Notes under the pieces: generated by a model
What the model saw: only the letters and a program-made list of their open reading frames with translations
Told to the model about the DNA's origin: nothing
Database searches by the model: none
Assembly: GCA_910580045.1 (NCBI GenBank)
Contig: CAJTXF010000015.1
Location: 1-43,146 of the forward strand
Reading direction: 5' to 3'
Source of the DNA: an uncultured Eubacteriales bacterium
GTDB lineage: Bacteria > Bacillota > Clostridia > Oscillospirales > Acutalibacteraceae
DNA length: 43,146 bases
Program-made: the position numbers and the translations under genes
Shown: positions 1 to 8,018 of the stretch, piece after piece
Position numbering within the stretch: the stretch's first letter is position 1
Layout of the letters: every line of letters starts with the position of its first letter

Positions 1-1
1 G

Positions 2-1033
2 GACGGCGGGGAGGAGACCCCCACCCCTGAGCCCACTGAGGAGCCGCCGGTTTATGTGGACCCCGGCACCAACAACAATAACAATACCGGGGGAACTGCC
101 AACAGCGGCAGCAGCGGGCCCAGAAATCCCGGCGGGACCATTGCCCAGCCCTCCTTCTCCCCCAGAAGCACTCCCCCGCCCATCCAGTCCTCCTCCAGCC
201 AGGAGGAGGATCCGGCGGACAAGGAGCCCCGGTGGATTACCTTTGCCCGGGTCACCCAGCGCACCAACTCCATGTCCCGGGTGCTGTTCTACAGCGGCGC
301 CAGCTGCATCGGCGCAGGGGCCCTGGGCCTGCTGGTGCTGGTGGTATTCATCATCCGCAACCGGCATATTGACGCCCGGAATGACCGGATTTTTGAGGAG
401 ATTGCCCAGGCAGAGACCCGCCAGCAGCCCAGCCCCGCGGGCCGCTCCCGGCAGCAGGAGGATACCGGGGAGGTCGAGTACGGTTATGAGGGCTATGACA
501 GCAGCTATGACGGCTATGGCCCGGAGGGGGGAGGGCCCGGCGGCCAGGATGCCTGGGAGCAGGACGCCGGAGACGAGCGCGCCTGCTTCCGCCAGAGCCC
601 CCAGGGCTATGACGTGCCCCCGCCCCGGGTGGACCGGCCGGAGCCTGAGTCCCTGACCGTGCCGGTAAACGGCAGCCTGTATACAGAGGAGTTTGAGATT
701 CCCCAGCAGGCCCGGTATGTCCCGCCTCAGGAGCCGGTTCAGCCTGCTCCGCCAGTACAGCCGGTTCGGCCCCCCCAGGCCCCGCCTATGGCGTCCATGT
801 ATACAGAAGAGTTCAGCCTGCCGGATGAAATGGCCCAGCCAGCGCCGCCTCGGCCCCGGCCTGTGCAGGCGCCTCAGTCTGTGCAGCCGTCCCGGTCTGT
901 GCAGCCGTCCAGGCCTGCTCAGCCGTCCAGGCCTGCTCAGCCGCCCAGGCCTGCTCAGCCCTCTCAGCCTGCTGTCTATGACACCACAGAGCTGCTGCGG
1001 GAGATTCTTCACAGCGAGGACGGGAACCGTTAA
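2..1033 (+). CDS. Partial single-pass membrane protein with proline-rich tail
   Basis: The reading frame is open from the first bases of the window, so the 5' end of the gene lies outside. The visible part starts with a Thr/Pro/Glu and Asn/Gly/Ser-rich linker of the kind that spaces extracellular domains. One hydrophobic helix follows (about nt 281-355) and ends in RNRH, which suggests an extracellular N-terminal part and a cytoplasmic tail of about 225 residues. The tail is rich in Pro, Gln and Arg and predicted disordered by composition. It carries two near-identical motifs, SLYTEEFEIP and SMYTEEFSLP, and a looser third (YDTTELLREI) at the very C-terminus. It also contains five hexapeptide units of the PAQPSR type. 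No enzymatic domain is visible and I do not recognise the family; the missing N-terminal part may hold the functional domain. A bidirectional terminator follows the stop codon. Confidence 0.8.
   Translation, partial: DGGEETPTPEPTEEPPVYVDPGTNNNNNTGGTANSGSSGPRNPGGTIAQPSFSPRSTPPPIQSSSSQEEDPADKEPRWITFARVTQRTNSMSRVLFYSGASCIGAGALGLLVLVVFIIRNRHIDARNDRIFEEIAQAETRQQPSPAGRSRQQEDTGEVEYGYEGYDSSYDGYGPEGGGPGGQDAWEQDAGDERACFRQSPQGYDVPPPRVDRPEPESLTVPVNGSLYTEEFEIPQQARYVPPQEPVQPAPPVQPVRPPQAPPMASMYTEEFSLPDEMAQPAPPRPRPVQAPQSVQPSRSVQPSRPAQPSRPAQPPRPAQPSQPAVYDTTELLREILHSEDGNR
878..967 (+). repeat. Five tandem 18-bp units encoding PAQPSR-type hexapeptides
   Basis: Five consecutive 18-bp units (878-895, 896-913, 914-931, 932-949, 950-967) resemble CCTGCTCAGCCGTCCAGG and encode Pro-Ala/Val-Gln-Pro-Ser-Arg variants. 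They keep the frame of the surrounding gene. The high nucleotide identity between units suggests recent slippage expansion. Copy number may vary between strains. Confidence 0.85.
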
Positions 1034-1054
1034 ATTCGAAGAGCCAACCATACA

Positions 1055-1087
1055 AAAAGGAGGCCGGGTATCCCGGCCTCCTTTTTT
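1055..1087. terminator. Bidirectional rho-independent terminator
   Basis: AGGAGGCCGGG and CCCGGCCTCCT form a perfect 11-bp stem with a TAT loop. It is flanked by AAAA on the left and TTTTTT on the right. It lies between the convergent ends of the membrane-protein gene (plus) and the MBL-fold hydrolase gene (minus), so it can serve both. Confidence 0.9.
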
Positions 1088-1112
1088 GCGCTGTGAAGAA
1101 ATTGGTATGGGC

Positions 1113-1808
1113 TCAGTCCAGCTGGAAGGTCTGCCCAGGGGCGGATATGTCCATCAGGCGGCTGGCCCAGGCCTTGTGGTTGGGGTCTGACTTGAACAGG
1201 GGCACCACTGAGTAATCCCCCCACATGTGCATGGGGAACACGTGCTCCGCGCCCCCTGCCTCAAAAAAGTACCGCATCCCCAAATCAAAATCCGCGTCCT
1301 GCCGGGGGTCCAGGGGCACAAAGGCTGTGTGGATGGCCCGGCCCTCCAAGAGCCGCAGCTCCTCCCGGTAGGCAGCTGTCATCTGGTCGTTCTGGTGGCG
1401 GGGAGCCCCGTCCCAAACCCAGCAGTTCAAATCCCCCGCGTGGTACAGGAGCTTCCCCTCCGCCTCCGCCAAAAAGGCCACGCCCTGGTCTGTGGAGCGG
1501 AGAGTGGCCAGCTTCAGGCCCTCCAGCTCATAGGTGCGCTGGGGGGACACGAACAGGGTGGAGCCGCGCAAATCCTCAGGCACCCGGCTCTCCCAGATGT
1601 CATCCGAGAGGATGAACCGGCGCTGGGCCCAGGCTTTGGTGGCCTCAAACACAGCCGGGGAGAAGTGGTCCCCATGGCTGTGGCTGGCGAACACGGTCAG
1701 GGGCTTATCCGTCACCTGGGGGATGTCCCCTTCATAGTAGTCAAACAGCAGGCAGCAGCCCTCCAGCTCCACAAAAAAGCTGCTGTGCAGGATAAATGTA
1801 ACCTTCAT
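1113..1808 (-). CDS. MBL-fold metallo-hydrolase
   Basis: A 231-residue protein of the metallo-beta-lactamase superfamily (UlaG-like/RomA-like small hydrolases). The zinc motif HSHGDH is at residues 43-48. Later metal ligands fit the HAGDLN segment and the FPMHMW segment near the C-terminus. No signal peptide is seen, so it should act in the cytoplasm. Its start lies 4 bp after the stop of the TIM-barrel gene upstream, so the two are almost certainly one operon. The substrate cannot be read from sequence; members act on lactones, phosphodiesters or thioesters. The partner gene makes a sugar-derived substrate plausible but unproven. Confidence 0.85.
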   Translation of the reverse strand: MKVTFILHSSFFVELEGCCLLFDYYEGDIPQVTDKPLTVFASHSHGDHFSPAVFEATKAWAQRRFILSDDIWESRVPEDLRGSTLFVSPQRTYELEGLKLATLRSTDQGVAFLAEAEGKLLYHAGDLNCWVWDGAPRHQNDQMTAAYREELRLLEGRAIHTAFVPLDPRQDADFDLGMRYFFEAGGAEHVFPMHMWGDYSVVPLFKSDPNHKAWASRLMDISAPGQTFQLD

Positions 1809-1812
1809 GGCC

Positions 1813-2634
1813 TTACCAGCCCTGGGACTTCAGATACTCCCGGCTCATGGTGACAGCCTCCATGGGGGTGCGGCCATTGGACTGGTCCTGCTCCACCACC
1901 ACCCACTGGGCGCCTGCGTCCAGAGAGGCCTGGAGGATGGAGGGGAAGTCCTGCATGCCGCTGCCCACAGGCCGGAACTCGAAGAAGCCGTGGCTCTCCT
2001 GCTCCTCCACGTCTGTGCCGATGAGCTGGTACATGTTCCCGGGCTTGCCTTCCTTATAAAAGTCCTTCAGGTGGACCACCGGGGCCCGGCCTGTGTACTT
2101 CCTCACATAAGCGGCAGGGTCCTCTCCGGCCACGTTCACCCAGCAGGTGTCCACCTCGGTCTGCAGCAAATCCGCCGGGATGGTGTCATAGATGTAATCC
2201 AGGGCATAGCGGCCGTCAGGCATTTTCACAAACTCAAAGTCATGGTTATGGTACAGGGTTTGGATGCCGTGGGCCTTGCACACCCTGCCGATTTCCTCAA
2301 ACAGCTTCACGTTCTCCTGGAACTTGTCTGTGCCGGGGCGGTCCTCCTCCATCAGGTAGGGGATGGCGATAAACTTCACGCCAATCTCCTCATACTGGCT
2401 GACGACCCCCTCCATATCAGCCACCAAATCCCGGAAGGGCACATGGGCGGACAGGGCCACCAGACCGGCCGCCTCAATGGCGTCCTTGACTTCCTTGGGG
2501 GAGAGGCCGTACAGGCCGGCCAGCTCTACGCCGTCATAGCCAATCTCCTTGAGCTTTTTCATAGTACCGGCAAAATCCTTTTCCGCGTCCTCCCGGACAG
2601 AATAGACCTGCACAGCAACGGGCAAAGTTTTCAT
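1813..2634 (-). CDS. Sugar phosphate isomerase/epimerase (TIM barrel)
   Basis: A 273-residue protein of the AP-endonuclease-2/xylose isomerase-like TIM-barrel family, which includes IolE and several sugar epimerases. It opens with LPVAVQVYSVREDAEKDF, and metal-binding positions typical of the fold fit the YHNHDFEF, EVDTCWV and VHLKDF segments. The start was set at the ATG at 2634 because an AGGAGG lies 8 nt upstream; an in-frame start at 2652 would put that motif inside the gene. It is the first gene of an operon with the MBL hydrolase. A good promoter lies just upstream (2678-2706). Exact substrate unknown. Confidence 0.88.
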   Translation of the reverse strand: MKTLPVAVQVYSVREDAEKDFAGTMKKLKEIGYDGVELAGLYGLSPKEVKDAIEAAGLVALSAHVPFRDLVADMEGVVSQYEEIGVKFIAIPYLMEEDRPGTDKFQENVKLFEEIGRVCKAHGIQTLYHNHDFEFVKMPDGRYALDYIYDTIPADLLQTEVDTCWVNVAGEDPAAYVRKYTGRAPVVHLKDFYKEGKPGNMYQLIGTDVEEQESHGFFEFRPVGSGMQDFPSILQASLDAGAQWVVVEQDQSNGRTPMEAVTMSREYLKSQGW

Positions 2635-2677
2635 GGGAATAACCTCCTGCAATTCAATTATCAGGGCTTCTTCCTAT

Positions 2678-2706
2678 ATTCTAGCTCAAATGGGGAAAAA
2701 GGTCAA
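2678..2706 (-). promoter_or_regulatory. Sigma-A promoter of the isomerase/hydrolase operon
   Basis: On the minus strand, TTGACC (2706-2701) and TAGAAT (2683-2678) are separated by exactly 17 bp, about 45 bp upstream of the start codon at 2634. Confidence 0.7.
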
Positions 2707-2746
2707 GCATAAGGCGGAAAAGTTTTGGGCGGGGAACGGGATGGCC

Positions 2747-3256
2747 CTATCGTTTTTTCCTGGTCAGGAACACCCCTGCCGCGGCGCCAATCAGCAGGAT
2801 TGGCGCTGCCCGGACAAACACCCACTCAAACCCGTGGAGGACTGTGCCCGCAACGGCGGTTTCAGAATCTGAGAAATCCCAGGCCTGATAGGGGCTGCCC
2901 AGCAGAATCAGCAGAGCGAACGCCAGCACGATGCCAATACACAGGGCAGCCAGCAGCCAGTGAAGAAGCGCCCTGCGAAAGGCCTTTTTCCGGGCCAGCT
3001 GCTGGTTGATAATTTCCAGCTTCTGAGAGAGCGTGTCCAGCTGGTCCGGCTCCGGCAGGGAGACAGTCTCCCCGAGCAGTGTGCTCACAGGGGTTTCCAG
3101 GACCTCTGACAGGCTGACCAGCAGGTCGGCGTCCGGCACAGAGAGGCCCTGCTCCCACTTAGAGATGGTCTGGCGCACCACATTCAGCCTGGCGGCAAGC
3201 TCCTCTTGGGAGAGGCTCTTCGATTTTCGGATGGCTTTCAGGTTTTCGTTTAACAT
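2747..3256 (-). CDS. XRE-family regulator with C-terminal membrane helices
   Basis: 169 residues. The N-terminal 60 residues are a classic XRE/Cro helix-turn-helix (LSQEELAARLNVVRQTISKW). A linker with a short coiled-coil-like stretch (residues 70-92) follows. Two hydrophobic helices sit at about 96-119 and 148-165, and the protein ends in RKKR. The layout is that of small Firmicutes regulators that attach a DNA-binding domain to the membrane, so it may sense an envelope or ion signal. No target is visible; it is divergent from mutS2 and may regulate itself. The ribosome-binding site is AAAGAGG. It looks complete. Confidence 0.85.
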   Translation of the reverse strand: MLNENLKAIRKSKSLSQEELAARLNVVRQTISKWEQGLSVPDADLLVSLSEVLETPVSTLLGETVSLPEPDQLDTLSQKLEIINQQLARKKAFRRALLHWLLAALCIGIVLAFALLILLGSPYQAWDFSDSETAVAGTVLHGFEWVFVRAAPILLIGAAAGVFLTRKKR

Positions 3257-3288
3257 GGGGATACCCTCTTTCCTTTTGTGATGTCTTT

Positions 3289-3317
3289 ATTCTACGCAAA
3301 AACAGCCGTTGCCGCAA
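3289..3317 (-). promoter_or_regulatory. Promoter of the XRE regulator
   Basis: Minus strand TTGCGG (3317-3312), 17-bp spacer, TAGAAT (3294-3289), about 35 bp upstream of the start codon. Confidence 0.55.
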
Positions 3318-3450
3318 GCAACGGGAAGTAACATTTGGGTTTTCGGGGGCGGACAGCACAGGTTAAGGGGGCTGAGGCCAGGGCTGCCCCCAGGAGAGCC
3401 TTCCCAAGGCAGGCAGGAGAGAGGGGCGGGGAAAAACCGGAAAAGAGAGG

Positions 3451-3479
3451 TTGAAAAACGTCCGCGCCTTTGGTAAAAT
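3451..3479 (+). promoter_or_regulatory. Promoter of mutS2
   Basis: TTGAAA (3451-3456), 17-bp spacer, TAAAAT (3474-3479). The predicted transcript starts about 35 nt before the ATG at 3522. Confidence 0.6.
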
Positions 3480-3521
3480 AGAGGGGCGGCAGTTGGCACG
3501 ACAAATTTGAGAGGTACTTTT

Positions 3522-5876
3522 ATGGACAGAAACTACAAAGCCCTGGAATTGGATAAAATATTGGATATGGTGGCTGCAGAGACCACCTGCAGCGACGCGG
3601 CGGAGATGGTGCGGGCCATTCAGCCTGTGCACACCGCTGGGGAAGCCCGGCACCTGCTGGAGGAGACGGACGCGGCCTTTGTGCTGATGGCCAAGTTCGG
3701 CGGGCCCGGGTTCCACGGTTTGAAGAATGTGGCCAACCCCCTGCGCCGGGCCCAGGCCGGGGGCAGCCTGGGAATGCGGGAGCTGCTGGACGTGGCGGGG
3801 ACCCTCCGCTCTATCCGGGCCCTGCAGAGCTGGCACGACAAGTCAGCGGGCATGAGGACTGCCCTCACTGACCGGTTCTCGGTGCTCTCCCCCAACAAGT
3901 ATCTGGAGGAGAAAATCTTTACCAGCATTGTCAGCGAGGAGGAGATGGCTGACGCCGCCTCCCCGGCTTTGGCCAGCATCCGGCGGAAGATTCGGAACGC
4001 CTCTGCCCGGGCCCGGGACCAGCTGGACAAGCTGGTGCACTCCCAAAAGCACCAGAAGCATTTGCAGGAGAGCATCATCACCCAGCGGGGCGGCCGCTAT
4101 GTGGTGCCGGTAAAGGCCGAGTACCGGGGCGAGGTGCCGGGCCTTGTGCACGACACCTCCGCCAGCGGGGCCACGGTGTTTATTGAGCCCATGAGCGTGG
4201 TGGAGGCCAACAACGAGATTCGGGTGCTGGAGTCTCAGGAGCTGGAGGAAATCAACCGGATTCTCCGGGAGCTCTCTGCCGAGGCCGGGGCCTTTGCGGA
4301 CGGCATTATCCACAGCTATCAGGCGGCGGTAGAGCTGAACGTTATCTTTGCCAAGGCCCAGGTGGCCTACAGGATGAAAGCAGTCACCCCCCAGGTAGAG
4401 GAGGACGGAATCACGGTGCTTCACGCCGCCCGGCACCCGTTGATTGACAAGCAGAAGGTGGTGCCCACAGACATCACCCTGGGCAGGGATTTCGACACCT
4501 TGATTATCACTGGCCCCAACACCGGCGGCAAGACCGTGGCCCTGAAAACCATCGGCCTGCTGAGCCTGATGGCCATGTGCGGGCTGATGCTCCCAGCGGG
4601 GGCGGGAAGCCGGGTGTCAGTATACAGGCACATTCTGGCGGATATTGGGGACGAGCAGAGCATTGAGCAGAGCCTGTCCACCTTCTCGGCCCATATGACC
4701 AACATCATCCGCATTCTGGACGCGGCGGACGACCGGAGCCTGGTGCTGGTGGACGAGCTGGGCGCGGGCACGGACCCAGTGGAGGGCGCGGCCCTGGCCA
4801 CTGCCATTATTGAGGAGCTGCGGGGCAAGGGGGTCAAGCTGGCCTGCACCACCCATTACGCGGAGCTGAAAGCCTATGCCCTGGAGACCCCGGGGGTGGA
4901 GAACGGCTGCTGTGAGTTCGACGTGGAGAGCCTGCGGCCCACCTACCGGCTGCTGATTGGCGTGCCGGGCAAGTCCAACGCCTTTGCCATCTCCCGCCGC
5001 CTGGGCCTGGAGGGCCGTATTGTAGATAGGGCCGGAGAGCTGGTCTCCAAGGAGAACACCGTGTTCGAGCAGGTGGTGGGCCGCCTGGAGGAGGACCGCC
5101 GGAAGCTGGAGGACGAGCTGAGCACAGCCAGAAAGGCTGCTGACCGGGCCCGGGAAAGTGTTCGGGAGGCCCAGGCCAAGCAGGCCGAAGCCGCCAACCA
5201 GGCCCGCCGGGAGCTGGAGCAGGCCCGTCAGGAGGCGGCGAACATTGTCCAGAAAACCCGCCGCCAGGCAGACGCCCTCTTAAACGAGCTGGACGAGCTG
5301 CGCCGTCAGCAGAACAAGGCCCTTTCCGCGGAGCAGAAGGCCCGCCTGCGAGGGGGCCTGCGGGATTTGGAGACTGCCGCTGACCCGGTCCATCAGCAGC
5401 GGGGCAACGAAAACTATGCCCTCCCCCGGCCCCTGCGGATGGGGGACAGCGTGGTCATTTTCGACATTGACAAGCAGGCCACTGTGCTGGAGGAGCCCCG
5501 GGACGGCCAGGTGCTGGTCCAGGCGGGCATTATCAAAACCCGGGTGGCGGTAGAGAATCTGCGGCTTGTGGAGCAGAAGCGGACAGCAAAGCCCAAGGGC
5601 CGCAGCGTGACCAAGGACGTGTCCGCCCCGGAGGGTGGTACCAGCCTGGATTTGCGGGGCATGAATGTGGATGAAGCGCTGATGGAGGTGGATGCCTTTC
5701 TGGACCGGGCGGCGCGGATGAGCCTGCCCCAGGTGACGATTATTCACGGAAAAGGCACAGGGGTGCTGCGGGCGGCAGTGCAGAAGCATCTGCGGCAGTG
5801 CAGGCAGGTGAAGCGGTTCCGGCTGGGGGCCTTTGGTGAGGGGGAAGCGGGAGTGACGGTGGCGGAGCTGAGCTGA
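3522..5876 (+). CDS. mutS2: MutS2 ATPase/Smr nuclease (ribosome-collision rescue or anti-recombination)
   Basis: 784 residues, the normal family length. The N-terminal half is the MutS-like lever and clamp region. The ATPase follows with Walker A GPNTGGKT at residues 331-338, then DELGAGTDP (Walker B/signature) and the CTTHYAEL switch. A long charged coiled coil (about 510-620) precedes a C-terminal Smr domain with LDLRGMNVDEA and IIHGKGTG. Smr domains cleave or bind RNA or DNA. In Bacillus MutS2 splits collided ribosomes, while in Helicobacter it suppresses recombination. The ATG at 3522 is preferred over an upstream TTG because of a GAGAGG ribosome-binding site 7 nt before it. No lesion is seen. 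Confidence 0.97.
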   Translation: MDRNYKALELDKILDMVAAETTCSDAAEMVRAIQPVHTAGEARHLLEETDAAFVLMAKFGGPGFHGLKNVANPLRRAQAGGSLGMRELLDVAGTLRSIRALQSWHDKSAGMRTALTDRFSVLSPNKYLEEKIFTSIVSEEEMADAASPALASIRRKIRNASARARDQLDKLVHSQKHQKHLQESIITQRGGRYVVPVKAEYRGEVPGLVHDTSASGATVFIEPMSVVEANNEIRVLESQELEEINRILRELSAEAGAFADGIIHSYQAAVELNVIFAKAQVAYRMKAVTPQVEEDGITVLHAARHPLIDKQKVVPTDITLGRDFDTLIITGPNTGGKTVALKTIGLLSLMAMCGLMLPAGAGSRVSVYRHILADIGDEQSIEQSLSTFSAHMTNIIRILDAADDRSLVLVDELGAGTDPVEGAALATAIIEELRGKGVKLACTTHYAELKAYALETPGVENGCCEFDVESLRPTYRLLIGVPGKSNAFAISRRLGLEGRIVDRAGELVSKENTVFEQVVGRLEEDRRKLEDELSTARKAADRARESVREAQAKQAEAANQARRELEQARQEAANIVQKTRRQADALLNELDELRRQQNKALSAEQKARLRGGLRDLETAADPVHQQRGNENYALPRPLRMGDSVVIFDIDKQATVLEEPRDGQVLVQAGIIKTRVAVENLRLVEQKRTAKPKGRSVTKDVSAPEGGTSLDLRGMNVDEALMEVDAFLDRAARMSLPQVTIIHGKGTGVLRAAVQKHLRQCRQVKRFRLGAFGEGEAGVTVAELS

Positions 5877-6120
5877 AAGGAGTCTGACGGCTCGGGGCAG
5901 TGCCCGATTTCCAGAAGCTGGCCAAAGGCGGCAGTCGGGGTCCAGGGGGGCTTGCCCCCTGGCGGATTCTTAGGGCAGAGCCCTAAGCCGCCGGAGGCGG
6001 CCTTGCCCTTGGGGCGGCGCGAACCAAAATACCTGCGGGGCAGTGCCTGAAACACCCTCTCCCAAGCCCGTCAGTGGCACCAGGCAGCGCCGCCAACCAT
6101 CCCTGTCGCGCGAATCCGTT

Positions 6121-6149
6121 CAGTTTGGAAATCGCGGATTTCCAAACTG
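6121..6149. repeat. 13-bp-stem hairpin
   Basis: CAGTTTGGAAATC, loop GCG, GATTTCCAAACTG: a perfect inverted repeat. It is related to 6302-6330 and 15029-15058 with paired, compensating base changes. Confidence 0.85.
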
Positions 6150-6301
6150 GCGGAGAGCTGCAGACCGTCTTCCGAAGTGTTGGGCCCGAGACGTCCCCTT
6201 ACCCTCCCACTCCCTGACACTACGTTCCTGACACCATGCAGCGGCATGATACAGTTAGGTTTCGGGCCCAGCGCCCAATCGTACAGTCTGCGGCTCTCCG
6301 T

Positions 6302-6330
6302 GAGTTGGGAAATCTTTGATTTCCCAACTC
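6302..6330. repeat. 13-bp-stem hairpin, variant
   Basis: GAGTTGGGAAATC, loop TTT, GATTTCCCAACTC: a perfect inverted repeat. Against 6121-6149, base pairs 1 and 6 have changed on both arms. Confidence 0.85.
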
Positions 6331-6626
6331 AACGGAATCGCGCGGCCCGGCTTCTCTGGCGGCGCTTCTCTGCTGCCACGTGGGAACGCGGGATTGCCGC
6401 CAAAGTCCTGCCTCGCCCTATCTCTTGTGAGCGCCGCCTTTACGGTCAAGGCCTTGGGAACTCCTGACGTTGGCTTCGCCAAGTCGCCCCAAACCCCTGC
6501 CAGGGGGGGCTTTTTGAAAAAAGTCCCCCTGGACCCCTCAAAAACTTTCAACTCACGTTTTTTACCTTGCTTTAACCACCACGCTTTCCGCTCCTGCTCT
6601 TTTATCTTCTCCCCTGGAGGTCTTCC

Positions 6627-8018
6627 ATGAAACGCAATCTCCCTTTCTTCTTCTCCCTCTTTCTCTCTAAACTCTCTGTCCTTGCCCTCCGCCTCATTGG
6701 CCGGGGCGCGACCAACCTTCCCGGCGGCATCGCCATCTTCCTGTGCAAGGACTTCTTAGGCCGCATCCCCCGCCCCAAAACCATCATCGGCATCACCGGC
6801 ACCAACGGCAAAACCACTGTGGCCAACATGGTGGAGGACGTGCTCTCCCGCTGCGGCTATGATTTTGTCTGCAACCGCACTGGCTCCAATGTGGACACTG
6901 GCGTGGCTTCGGCCCTTATCGCCAACTGCTCCTGGCTGGGCAGGCCCAAGAAGGATTTGGCAGTCTTCGAGCTGGACGAGCGCAGCGCGAACCTGACCAT
7001 GTCCTACATCAAGCCTGATTTGATGCTGGTCACCAACATCTTCCGGGATTCCTACAAGCGCAACGCCCACCCGGAGTTTATTGTGGACATCCTCAACCGC
7101 TATATGCCTGACGGGGCCCGGTTGGTGCTGAACGCTGACGATTTGATGTGCGCCTCCCTCAAGCCCGCCAACCCCCGGACGTATTTCTCCATCGCCCCCC
7201 AGCCGGACGAGCCCGCCCCCAGCGAGAACATTGTCCAGGACGTGCGGGCCTGCCCTGCCTGCGGGGCCCTGCTCTCCTGGGAGCACAGGCGCTATCACCA
7301 CATTGGCCGGGCGGTGTGCCCCCAGTGTGGGTTCCGTTCGCCAGAGGGGGGCTGCCGGGCGTTGGAGGTGGGGCCTGAGTCCATGCTGGTGGAGGCAGGG
7401 GGCAGGCGGGTCCGCTTCCCCCTGGGGAACCACAGCATGATTAACGTATACAACAGCCTGTCCGCCATTGCCCTGCTCACTGCCTTTGGCCTGGAGCCGG
7501 AGAAGATTGCCGCCGCCATGGAGCATACCGGAATCAGCGCCACCCGGTACTTGGAGGAGGAGGTCAACGGCCGGAAGGTTATCCTCCACCTGGCAAAGGG
7601 TCAGAACCCGGTTGCCTGCTCCCGGGCCTTCCAGAATATCCGGGACTACCCGGGCAAAAAGGCGGCTGTCCTGTTCCTGGACGACTACTTCGACGCCCAG
7701 CACACGGTGGAGAACATCTCCTGGCTCTATGACGCGGACTTTGAGTTTTTGGCGGACGATTCTGTCACCCAGGTGGTGGCCGCCGGGGCGCGCCATTGGG
7801 ACGTGTACCTCCGCCTGCTGATGGCCGGGGCCAAGGAGGAACGTCTCCGCCATATGCCCGAGACGGAAAAGGCCGCCCAGGCCCTCTCCCTGGGAGAGGC
7901 GGAGGCGGTGTTCATCCTGTACGATGTGTACACCATTGGCCTGGCCAACCGGGTGAAGGAGCAAATCAAACAGCTTATGGCAAAGGAGGCGGCTCCCAGT
8001 GATGCCCATGAAAATTGA
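6627..8018 (+). CDS. murT: MurT-type Mur ligase subunit (lipid II amidation)
   Basis: 463 residues, a Mur-ligase-fold ATPase. The ATP-binding loop GITGTNGKTT is at residues 55-64. The MurT-specific insertion with a four-cysteine zinc ribbon, CPACG and CPQCG, is at about 209-235. The C-terminal domain ends in a SWLYDADFE segment like that of MurT. With GatD, MurT amidates the D-Glu of lipid II to isoglutamine in many Gram-positives, using ammonia from glutamine. A GGAGG lies 6 nt before the ATG. The C-terminal motifs differ somewhat from the Staphylococcus type. It overlaps gatD, so the two are translationally coupled. See gatD for the unusual partner. Confidence 0.9.
   Translation: MKRNLPFFFSLFLSKLSVLALRLIGRGATNLPGGIAIFLCKDFLGRIPRPKTIIGITGTNGKTTVANMVEDVLSRCGYDFVCNRTGSNVDTGVASALIANCSWLGRPKKDLAVFELDERSANLTMSYIKPDLMLVTNIFRDSYKRNAHPEFIVDILNRYMPDGARLVLNADDLMCASLKPANPRTYFSIAPQPDEPAPSENIVQDVRACPACGALLSWEHRRYHHIGRAVCPQCGFRSPEGGCRALEVGPESMLVEAGGRRVRFPLGNHSMINVYNSLSAIALLTAFGLEPEKIAAAMEHTGISATRYLEEEVNGRKVILHLAKGQNPVACSRAFQNIRDYPGKKAAVLFLDDYFDAQHTVENISWLYDADFEFLADDSVTQVVAAGARHWDVYLRLLMAGAKEERLRHMPETEKAAQALSLGEAEAVFILYDVYTIGLANRVKEQIKQLMAKEAAPSDAHEN

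Larger units (their letters stand above)
5884..6560. repeat. Intergenic structured repeat block, copy 1
   Basis: The 750-bp gap between mutS2 and murT has no credible gene. It opens with three adjacent perfect hairpins: CCAGGGGG/CCCCCTGG (5942-5962), CTTAGGGC-AGA-GCCCTAAG (5969-5987) and CCGCC-GGA-GGCGG (5988-6000). Two 29-nt hairpins with 13-bp stems follow at 6121-6149 and 6302-6330. The block ends near 6500-6532 with an inverted version of the first hairpin. The first 250 bp are clearly homologous to 14785-15110, where the same hairpins recur. It looks like a dispersed non-coding element, mobile or formerly mobile; function unknown. Confidence 0.8.

Noticed and set aside
878..967. CRISPR-like short repeats
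   Set aside because: Units are directly adjacent without spacers, in frame, and encode a proline-rich hexapeptide.
2725..3009. Plus-strand frame overlapping the XRE gene
   Set aside because: Antisense to a clear helix-turn-helix protein; no supporting signal.
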